NCBI GenBank assembly: GCA_007132255.1
Contig: SLOZ01000123.1
Span: 1 to 5,178 of the forward strand
Direction of reading: 5' to 3'
DNA from: Limnochordia bacterium
GTDB lineage: Bacteria; Bacillota; Limnochordia; Darwinibacteriales; B1SED10-159
DNA: 5,178 bases
The translations under genes and the position numbers were made by a program. The notes beneath the pieces are model-generated. The model had not been told where the DNA came from. It saw nothing but the letters and a program-made list of their open reading frames with translations, and did not search any database. Shown in pieces: positions 1 to 5,078 of the stretch; position 1 is the first letter of the stretch; the number at the start of each line of letters is the position of its first letter.

Positions 1-1245
1 ATGGTTTTCATGATGGCATTAAAAGCGCAGACTCTGTTTGGGCTTATTTCTGGAAGTGCCGCTTGTTTTTTCAGTCTCGCGTTTACGCTGGCTGCTGTGT
101 ATCGCGTGGATGTTGCCGGACTGAACCCGCTGCAGTTGATCTTGGTGGGAACTGTTTTGGAAGCGGCTGTCTTTGTTTTTGAAATTCCCACCGGACTGTG
201 GGCGGACCGTCACAGCCGCAAAAGGTCGGTGGTCATCGGCTACGCTTTGGTGGGCTTGGGTTTCCTCGTGGAAGGCAGTCTGCCCATATTTGGTTGGATT
301 CTCTGGGCCCAGGTTTTGTGGGGTGTGGGTTTCACATTCACGGATGGCGCGCAGACCGCTTGGCTGGTTGATGAAATCCATCCCGAGCCCGTGGGTCCCG
401 TTCTTCTGCGTGGTGCCCAAGCTGGTAGTATCGGGAGTTTGGTCGGCATCGGCGCTGCCGTGTGGCTCGGTCAACATTCGCTGCATTGGCCCATCGTTAC
501 TGCCGGTGCGCTGTTCTTGATTCTATCATTGGCACTGGCAGTTCTGATGAAGGAACTGAAGCGACCGGCCGTGGCGGCTGCGACCGGTTGGTTGGATCAA
601 TTCCAGCCCTTGACGGCCGGACGCCAGTTATTGGCGCAGCGGCCGGTGCTTTGGCTGCTCTTGGCTGCCGCTTTATTGGCCGGGCTGGCCAGCGAAGGCA
701 TGGATCGGTTTTGGGAGTTTCATTTTCTGCGCAACGTCGGTCTGCCGCCGCTTTGGGAGTTTCCGCCTATCTATTGGTTTGGTCTGATCAACGCTGTCGG
801 CATGCTCTTAAGCCTCGGGGCAGCCGAAATTGTGCGCCGGCGGATGGACTTTGCGCGGTTGGGACTCATGGCGGTGGTGCTGTGTTTAGTGAATCTGCTG
901 TATGCTGCTAGTATCGTGGTGTTTGCCATGGCTGGTCAATTCTCGCTGGCCTTGGCGGCGTATTTCAGTTCGGCGCTGCTGCGGTCTGTGCATGCGCCTT
1001 TGTATGAGGCCTGGTTTAATGCTTATCTGCCCAGCGGGATTCGAGCCACCATGCTTTCTGTGGTCAGTCTCGTCAATTCTCTGGGCCAGATTGCCGGGGG
1101 ACCGTTGATCGGTCTCGTCGCTTCGCTGTATGGGGTGCCGTGGTCACTGGTTTTAACGGCTGCCCTGCTTGCACCGGTAAGCTGGCTATACCTGCAGACA
1201 TTAAAGCACAGCGCCAATTCTGCCAGCAAAAGCAGCTCCGACTAA
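1..1245 (+). CDS. MFS transporter, drug-efflux type (5' end at window edge)
   Basis: This is a membrane transporter of the major facilitator superfamily, expected to move a small solute or drug by proton exchange; the substrate cannot be read from sequence. The 414-residue protein has about 12 hydrophobic segments, roughly at 10-31, 42-60, 76-93, 97-115, 139-156, 163-183, 215-231, 256-276, 287-303, 305-327, 350-373 and 379-399, with a basic central loop near 184-214. The signature loop between helices 2 and 3 is present (GLWADRHSRK, 65-74), preceded by FEIPTG at 60-65. The C-terminus is a short polar Ser-rich tail. The protein resembles Bacillus/Clostridium MFS proteins often labelled tetracycline- or multidrug-efflux-like, but that label is weak. 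ATGs lie at 1, 10 and 13. No ribosome binding site precedes 10 or 13, so the start is at 1 or further left. A terminator follows at 1310-1359, so this is the last gene of its transcript. Confidence 0.88.
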   Translation: MVFMMALKAQTLFGLISGSAACFFSLAFTLAAVYRVDVAGLNPLQLILVGTVLEAAVFVFEIPTGLWADRHSRKRSVVIGYALVGLGFLVEGSLPIFGWILWAQVLWGVGFTFTDGAQTAWLVDEIHPEPVGPVLLRGAQAGSIGSLVGIGAAVWLGQHSLHWPIVTAGALFLILSLALAVLMKELKRPAVAAATGWLDQFQPLTAGRQLLAQRPVLWLLLAAALLAGLASEGMDRFWEFHFLRNVGLPPLWEFPPIYWFGLINAVGMLLSLGAAEIVRRRMDFARLGLMAVVLCLVNLLYAASIVVFAMAGQFSLALAAYFSSALLRSVHAPLYEAWFNAYLPSGIRATMLSVVSLVNSLGQIAGGPLIGLVASLYGVPWSLVLTAALLAPVSWLYLQTLKHSANSASKSSSD

Positions 1246-1249
1246 GAAG

Positions 1250-1282
1250 CGAACCCCTGACGAATCTCTGACGAACCTCTGA
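1250..1282. repeat. Three tandem 11-bp repeats
   Basis: Directly after the transporter stop codon lie three head-to-tail units: CGAACCCCTGA (1250-1260), CGAATCTCTGA (1261-1271) and CGAACCTCTGA (1272-1282). They differ at one or two positions around a CGAA-YCTCTGA core. The array lies in the 3' untranslated region, before the terminator. The function is unknown. The 11-bp period is close to one DNA turn, so it could be a protein-binding array, or simply replication slippage. Confidence 0.85.
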
Positions 1283-1309
1283 CGTTAGGCACCGCAGACC
1301 GTCCAAACG

Positions 1310-1359
1310 AAACACTCCGAGCCAAGGCCGCAAAGCCTCCACTGCTCGGAGTGTTTTTT
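1310..1359 (+). terminator. Rho-independent terminator after the MFS gene, probably bidirectional
   Basis: The arms AAACACTCCGAGC (1310-1322) and GCTCGGAGTGTTT (1344-1356) pair perfectly over 13 bp, and six T residues run over 1354-1359. The 21-nt loop contains a smaller nested hairpin (AGGC 1325-1328 with GCCT 1335-1338). On the minus strand the same stem is followed by TTTCGTTT, a weaker U-tract. It may therefore also end the convergent xpt transcript, whose stop codon is about 40 bp away. Confidence 0.88.
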
Positions 1360-1396
1360 GTCATGGCATGTTTCGAAGTTCCAAGAGTCTGGTGGC

Positions 1397-1966
1397 TTAC
1401 GCGAATACGATCTGGCCATTTTCAATGCCGGCGATCACTGCCAAGGACTCGACGCGCGTTCCCGTGCTGCGCACTTTTTCACCGCCGGGTTGGAATCCCT
1501 TTTCGATCACAATCCCACAGCCTACGAGGTATGCGCCTGCTTGGTTCACCAAGGATTTCATCCCCAGCAGCGCCAAACCATTGGCCAAGAAGTCATCCAC
1601 CACCAATATGCGATCATCCGGCCCTAGATAGCTGCGGGAGACACGGATTTGGTAGATCTGCTGCCGGGTATAGGAGTAGACATCGGCGCTGTAACAGTCG
1701 GGATCGAGGTTGCGGGATGGCGTTTTCTTTGCGAACACAGCGGGCACCTGGAAAATCCTCGCCACGGCTGCTGCGATGGCAATCCCCGATGCCTCGCAGG
1801 TAAGGATCTTCGTTACGCCATCCTTGGCAAAACGAACAGCGAACTCCTGGGCCATAGCATCCATCAATTCGATATCCAATTGATGATTGAGAAAACTGTC
1901 TACCTTAACAATATCCTGACCCCGCACGCTGCCGCGCTGGAGAATAGCTTCTTTCAGTCGTTCCAC
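1397..1966 (-). CDS. xpt: Xanthine phosphoribosyltransferase
   Basis: A cytoplasmic purine-salvage enzyme that joins xanthine to PRPP to give XMP, which feeds GMP synthesis. The 189-residue protein resembles Bacillus subtilis Xpt (about 194 residues) along its length. The N-terminal loop reads KVDSFLNHQ (21-29). RFAKDGVTKILTCEASGI (45-62) forms the next core strand and loop. The PRPP-binding motif of type I phosphoribosyltransferases is VVDDFLANG (122-130), and the C-terminal IEKGFQPGG (154-162) is typical of the family. The start is GTG at 1966, chosen because GGAGG (1974-1978 on the plus strand as CCTCC) ends 7 nt before it. An out-of-frame ATG at 1971 lies too close to that site and opens only five codons. 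No pbuX-type permease follows, so the gene looks monocistronic. A PurBox pair lies just upstream, and no guanine riboswitch is visible. Confidence 0.96.
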   Translation of the reverse strand: MERLKEAILQRGSVRGQDIVKVDSFLNHQLDIELMDAMAQEFAVRFAKDGVTKILTCEASGIAIAAAVARIFQVPAVFAKKTPSRNLDPDCYSADVYSYTRQQIYQIRVSRSYLGPDDRILVVDDFLANGLALLGMKSLVNQAGAYLVGCGIVIEKGFQPGGEKVRSTGTRVESLAVIAGIENGQIVFA

Positions 1967-1973
1967 TGCATGA

Positions 1974-1978
1974 CCTCC
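1974..1978 (-). promoter_or_regulatory. Ribosome binding site of xpt
   Basis: GGAGG on the minus strand, 7 nt before the GTG at 1966. It decides the start, because the alternative ATG at 1971 is only 2 nt from it. Confidence 0.85.
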
Positions 1979-1979
1979 A

Positions 1980-2023
1980 AATACCGAACATTTATCTCGG
2001 AAAAACCAATTATGTTCAGTTCT
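1980..2023 (-). promoter_or_regulatory. Putative PurR operator: inverted PurBox pair upstream of xpt
   Basis: The plus-strand sequence AATACCGAACATT (1980-1992) matches the published Bacillus PurBox consensus AWWWCCGAACWWT at all 13 positions. An inverted partner lies at 2011-2023 (AGAACTGAACATA on the minus strand) and matches 10 of 13. The gap between the 13-nt boxes is 18 bp; the spacing I recall for B. subtilis is 16-17. A weak xpt promoter may overlap the pair: TGAACA (2013-2018, minus) and GATAAA (1991-1996, minus), with a 16-bp spacer and 4 of 6 matches each. In that case bound PurR would cover both promoter elements. The box match is direct observation; regulation by PurR and the promoter placement are inference. 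Confidence 0.6.
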
Positions 2024-2067
2024 TGTTTGTCTAGGTATTCGCCGCAGTTCGGAAGATTCCTTCCCGC

Positions 2068-2096
2068 TTTACATCTCAGCCGCGGTTCGGTATAAT
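2068..2096 (+). promoter_or_regulatory. Near-consensus sigma-A promoter of the FAD oxidoreductase
   Basis: TTTACA (2068-2073, 5 of 6) and a perfect TATAAT (2091-2096) are separated by exactly 17 bp. The expected transcription start is near 2103, giving a leader of about 43 nt to the TTG at 2146. A CCGAAC core (minus strand, 2085-2090) abuts the -10 box. Confidence 0.82.
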
Positions 2097-2132
2097 ACGT
2101 TTGGCTGCAACCAAAGCCTGCAGCCAGAAAGT

Positions 2133-2136
2133 GAGG
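2133..2136 (+). promoter_or_regulatory. Ribosome binding site deciding the oxidoreductase start
   Basis: GAGG, within GTGAGGG at 2131-2137, lies 9 nt before the TTG at 2146. The earlier in-frame TTG at 2101 falls at or before the predicted transcription start and has no such site, so 2146 is preferred. Confidence 0.65.
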
Positions 2137-2145
2137 GTCAACCCC

Positions 2146-3543
2146 TTGGCAAATAAGCAGTATGATGTGACGATCATTGGAGCAGGCCCGGCTGGTGTCT
2201 TCAGTGCCTATGAATTGGTAAAAAGCAATCCTGAGTTGAAGGTTCTTGTTCTGGAAACAGGCGAAGACATCTATACCCGCACGTGCCCGATTACCACCAA
2301 GAAGGTGCCTCAGTGCATCAACTGCAGCATCTGTGGGATCATGCGCGGCTTTGGCGGCGCCGGTGCGTTTTCCGATGGTAAATATAACTTCACGACCACC
2401 TTCGGTGGTTGGCTCAATGAATATATCGCCGATGAACAGGTTATGGAGTTGATCCACTACGTAGATCAAATCAACATGGCCCATGGTGCACCAGACGAGT
2501 CGTTCAGCACAAGCCAATCGAACATCGGCCGCGAAGCCCTGCGCCACGATCTGCACTTACTAGAGGCAGAAGTGAAGCATCTCGGTACAGAGAACAACCT
2601 GGCGATCCTAACTGCGATCTATGAAGAGCTCAAGGACAAAGTGGAGTTCCGATTCCGGACTTCGGTGACGGACATTCTCCAGACGGGGGATGGATTCGAG
2701 CTTAATTTGGTCAATCACGAGGATGTCGTCGGCTGCCGCTATCTGATTGCGGCACCAGGCCGAGCCGGTGCCGAGTGGTTCACAAATCAATGCAAGACGT
2801 TGGGCCTTGCTCTGACCAATAACCAAGTGGACGTCGGTGTGCGGGTGGAAGTGCCCGCTGATGTCTTCCGTCATATCACCGATGAAGTCTACGAGGCCAA
2901 ACTGGTCTATCGGACGAAACAGTATGAGGACTTGGTGAGGACATTCTGCATGAATCCCAACGGCTATGTGGTGGCTGAGAACACCGATGGCATTATCACG
3001 GTCAACGGCTACAGCTACTGCGACACGAGCCTGCACAGTGCTAACACAAACTTTGCGCTGCTGGTCAGCAACACCCTGACCCATCCGTTCAATGAGCCGC
3101 ACCAATATGGTAAACGCATTGCGTCCTTTTCGAACATGCTGGGCGGTGGCGTATTGGTGCAGCGATTTGGCGATCTTATGAAGGGCCGCCGCAGCACGCA
3201 GCACCGTTTGGATCAAAGCTTCACGCGACCGACGCTGGAAGCGACTCCCGGCGATCTCAGTTTGGTACTGCCGAAGCGCCACTTGGACAACATCATCGAA
3301 ATGATCTATGCCCTGGACAACGTAGCTCCCGGTATGGCTAACCACGACACGCTGCTTTACGGAGTGGAAGTAAAGTTTTACAGTTCGCGCCTTACGTTGA
3401 CCGAACAACTGGAGACGGAAATCCCCAACCTATTCGCCATCGGCGACGGCGCCGGCATCACCAGAGGTTTGTCGCAAGCCAGTGCCAGCGGGATTTTGGC
3501 TGCTCGCAGCATTATGCAGCGCCTCAACAAAAGCTGCCGCTAA
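2146..3543 (+). CDS. FAD-dependent dehydrogenase, COG2509-like
   Basis: A predicted soluble flavoprotein of 465 residues whose substrate is unknown. The N-terminal Rossmann motif is IIGAGPAG (10-17), with the ribose-binding acidic residue at the end of the second strand (VLVLE, 33-37). A cysteine-rich segment follows (Cys47, Cys57, Cys60, Cys63; CP-x8-CxxCxxC), then the family-typical GFGGAGAFSDGKY (68-80). The middle part carries the substrate region and IAAPGRAG. The C-terminus has the second FAD-contact motif NLFAIGDGAGITRGLSQA, typical of GR2-fold flavoproteins. I assign it to the 'uncharacterized FAD-dependent dehydrogenase' family from these motifs, from memory. The start is TTG 2146; TTG 2101 would add 15 residues that lack family character and would be nearly leaderless. 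It is transcribed alone from its own promoter, divergently from xpt, and ends at a strong hairpin. An Fe-S cluster on the four cysteines is possible but not shown. Confidence 0.85.
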   Translation: MANKQYDVTIIGAGPAGVFSAYELVKSNPELKVLVLETGEDIYTRTCPITTKKVPQCINCSICGIMRGFGGAGAFSDGKYNFTTTFGGWLNEYIADEQVMELIHYVDQINMAHGAPDESFSTSQSNIGREALRHDLHLLEAEVKHLGTENNLAILTAIYEELKDKVEFRFRTSVTDILQTGDGFELNLVNHEDVVGCRYLIAAPGRAGAEWFTNQCKTLGLALTNNQVDVGVRVEVPADVFRHITDEVYEAKLVYRTKQYEDLVRTFCMNPNGYVVAENTDGIITVNGYSYCDTSLHSANTNFALLVSNTLTHPFNEPHQYGKRIASFSNMLGGGVLVQRFGDLMKGRRSTQHRLDQSFTRPTLEATPGDLSLVLPKRHLDNIIEMIYALDNVAPGMANHDTLLYGVEVKFYSSRLTLTEQLETEIPNLFAIGDGAGITRGLSQASASGILAARSIMQRLNKSCR

Positions 3544-3566
3544 GCGGCCAAATGGTGTAAACGCAT

Positions 3567-3604
3567 CAGGACCGCACCATGCTCGCATGGTGCGGTCCTG
3601 TCTT
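3567..3604 (+). terminator. Hairpin terminator after the FAD dehydrogenase
   Basis: CAGGACCGCACCATG (3567-3581) pairs perfectly over 15 bp with CATGGTGCGGTCCTG (3586-3600) around a 4-nt loop, and TCTTT follows. The U-tract is short, but the stem is very stable and lies 23 bp after the stop codon. It may also act on the minus-strand transcript of the cyclase gene, although only GTTTA-type sequence follows on that strand. Confidence 0.82.
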
Positions 3605-3724
3605 TAGGGACAATATCCGCCATCGTTCAGCAGTGTTTGCTGCCTGGCTCGCTGTATTCTCTCGCTCTATGCTCTTCCTGGCTGGCCTGCTGTTTCGGCC
3701 GTTTGTCTGTTGTCCGTTCTACGT

Positions 3725-4357
3725 TCACTCAGCACGATGCATATCCCAAGCAAAGGCTCTGACCGGTGAAGCATCGGCCTGAATGTTCAGCGGTATGGCG
3801 GCAAATGCCGGGTTCGCAAAATCTCGGATGCGTCCTAACCCCGTCACGTTTTCCACGATTACGACATCGTGGTGAAACAAAAAGTGATGAATGGGAAATG
3901 GCGGTCCGTCCGGAGAGGGCATATCCATGGCCAACAGGCGCATGCCGGCTTCCCACGCTCGCTCAGCAAACTCCAGGCTCACGGACGGATGCGTATAGTA
4001 CTGTGGCGTCCCGTAGTACATGTCCCAGCCTGTCCAAAGAAGCACCAGCGGCCGCATTATATTCGCATACTCGGGGCGCCATGCTATCTGCTCTTGGTGA
4101 CGAACGTCTAGAATCGTCGCCGGCCCCATGGTGCGCTGCAGCGGAAGTTCCCGTACGTAGCGGGCGTCGTTGACCATATGCATCGGCATGTCCAGATGGG
4201 TACCCACATGCATCCCCATGTTCAGTCGATGATTGGTATAGCCGTCTGTTTCCAGTTCCCTTGAGCGCCACAGCTGCAGCGGTTCATCTCCTGGATACAC
4301 TGGCATTCCCGGTTCAAGCGGCTGGGTTAAGTCAACGGCGGCCATTGGATATCCCAT
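3725..4357 (-). CDS. Cyclase / kynurenine formamidase family metal-dependent hydrolase
   Basis: A predicted cytoplasmic amide or ester hydrolase of the cyclase family (KynB, isatin hydrolase and relatives), 210 residues, the usual length. The N-terminus has the family strand and loop VDLTQPLEPGMPVYPGDEP (8-26). The metal-binding signature HVGTHLDMPMH lies at 50-60, giving His50, His54 and Asp56 as ligands. A second-half pair, His157 and Glu169 (PIHH and IVENV), has the 12-residue spacing I recall for the second metal site of KynB. The start at 4357 is chosen because AAGGAGG (4367-4373) lies 9 nt before it; the upstream ATG at 4402 has no comparable site. No kynA or kynU is nearby, so kynurenine degradation is not supported and the true substrate is open. 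It is transcribed alone, and the minus-strand terminator at 4433-4457 insulates it from upstream DNA. Confidence 0.88.
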   Translation of the reverse strand: MGYPMAAVDLTQPLEPGMPVYPGDEPLQLWRSRELETDGYTNHRLNMGMHVGTHLDMPMHMVNDARYVRELPLQRTMGPATILDVRHQEQIAWRPEYANIMRPLVLLWTGWDMYYGTPQYYTHPSVSLEFAERAWEAGMRLLAMDMPSPDGPPFPIHHFLFHHDVVIVENVTGLGRIRDFANPAFAAIPLNIQADASPVRAFAWDMHRAE

Positions 4358-4366
4358 TCTCAAATT

Positions 4367-4373
4367 CCTCCTT
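4367..4373 (-). promoter_or_regulatory. Ribosome binding site of the cyclase gene
   Basis: AAGGAGG on the minus strand, 9 nt before the ATG at 4357. It rules out the longer reading from 4402. No convincing promoter is visible between this site and the terminator at 4433; TTGAAA (minus, near 4413-4418) lacks a matching -10 box. Confidence 0.85.
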
Positions 4374-4432
4374 GTGCTCGCTGCATTCATGACGAAGCAC
4401 ACAGCGTAGCTATTTCAAGCTAACACTGGAGC

Positions 4433-4457
4433 AAAAAAACGGAGCCCTACCGGCTCC
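4433..4457 (-). terminator. Rho-independent terminator for a minus-strand transcript arriving from the right
   Basis: On the minus strand GGAGCC (4452-4457) and GGCTCC (4441-4446) form a 6-bp stem with a 5-nt loop, followed after one G by seven T residues (4433-4439). The orientation means it ends a transcript coming from higher coordinates. No intact minus-strand gene is visible there, only the short frames at 4512-4915. It also separates that region from the cyclase gene. Confidence 0.75.
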
Positions 4458-4511
4458 CGAAATGAACAATCTATGAGCAGAACACCAACGAACCTTACCC
4501 GTACTGCAGAG

Positions 4512-4915
4512 TTACCCAAAGGCCCTATAATCAGAACTGGCCCATTCAGGATCCGACATATCCACCCAAGCTACTCTCGCTTCCAAGCTGCACGTTCTTG
4601 AATCACAGAAGATAGTCATTGAACCATCTAACTCTGTTCAAGTAAATACGTGTCTCACAAACGGACGTTATCCTCGAATGGAGCAGCCAGTCAACCAGCA
4701 AATCGCTAACTCGTGGCCTCGGAATTTCGCTTTTTCCCTGCATTGTACAAGAAGTATTCCTCGATGTTCTGCTCAGTTTCAGTATACTGCAGGATGTGCA
4801 GATTCGCAACGACTAACAACGGCGAGTTGGGGTCAAATTTCTTGAAAGAACGCGTATTTCTGAGATTTTGGCGGCCAAGCTTGCTTATAGGCTTGCGGCC
4901 TTGCGCACAGTGCAT
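4512..4915 (-). pseudogene. Possible decayed minus-strand gene spread over three frames
   Basis: Three short minus-strand frames overlap in sequence. One runs from ATG 4915 to 4706 (69 residues, including FDPNSPLLVVANLHILQY). One ends at 4603 (including DLLVDWLLHS and YLNRVRWFNDYLL). One runs from ATG 4619 to 4512 (35 residues, including EARVAWVDMSDPEW). Each uses a different frame, each overlaps the next, and a terminator in the same orientation lies about 55 bp beyond the last stop. This pattern fits a small gene broken by two frameshifts, but chance frames are also possible. I do not recognise the protein. The middle piece faintly resembles the N-terminal helical domain of tyrosine recombinases, which is too weak to name. 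GGAG precedes ATG 4915 by 11 nt. This is the only gene-like content of the 4458-4949 stretch. Confidence 0.3.
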
Positions 4916-4949
4916 TGTCTCTATGTCTCCGTTTGTCCTATTGGGCTTT

Positions 4950-5078
4950 CTAGGAAAGTGTTGATAATGTGATCATTGGACCGCAAAACAAGAGGAGAGA
5001 AATCCCTCTACCAGGGATTTCTCCGGCCACAACGACGAAAAATCTCAGTCGGAACAGAGAAAATCAACACCTTCCTAG
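4950..5078. repeat. 16-bp inverted repeat enclosing a hairpin
   Basis: CTAGGAAAGTGTTGAT (4950-4965) recurs inverted at 5063-5078 with one mismatch (15 of 16). The 97 bp between the arms contain the perfect hairpin at 4997-5023. The right arm lies inside the open frame described at 4976-5178 and ends 5 bp before its first ATG. It could be a folded 5' leader that limits translation, an end structure of a mobile element, or a small MITE-like insertion; the sequence alone does not decide. Confidence 0.6.

Noticed and set aside
1967..2100. Guanine (purine) riboswitch upstream of xpt
   Set aside because: The conserved three-way-junction sequences of the purine aptamer are absent, and the likely leader is too short; the region is better explained by the PurBox pair and the divergent promoter.
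1954..2556. 200-residue minus-strand frame across the intergenic region and the start of the oxidoreductase
   Set aside because: It lies antisense to a clear flavoprotein and overlaps the xpt start and control sites; it has no family features and is a shadow frame.
2608..3408. 266-residue minus-strand frame inside the oxidoreductase gene
   Set aside because: Antisense shadow of a gene with strong motif support; no recognisable domain and no ribosome binding site of note.
3579..3782. 67-residue hydrophobic plus-strand frame after the oxidoreductase
   Set aside because: It starts inside the terminator hairpin and runs into the antisense end of the cyclase gene; no ribosome binding site. I see no gene in 3605-3724.
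4526..4531. TATAAT on the plus strand as a promoter
   Set aside because: The sequence at the right distance upstream (ACTGCA) does not resemble a -35 box, and no plus-strand gene follows.
4440..4620. tmRNA, 6S or SRP RNA ending at the minus-strand terminator
   Set aside because: I checked for the tRNA-like CCA end of tmRNA and for the GGAAGCAGC-type core of SRP RNA; neither is present, and I saw no 6S-like closing stem.
4873..4900. GGCCAAGC / GCTTGCGGCC imperfect inverted repeat as a terminator or attachment site
   Set aside because: The stem needs a bulge, no U-tract follows on either strand, and no partner site is visible.
4713..4964. 83-residue plus-strand frame with several cysteines
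   Set aside because: GTG start without a ribosome binding site, unlikely composition, and it ends inside the inverted repeat; the minus-strand frames there look slightly more protein-like.
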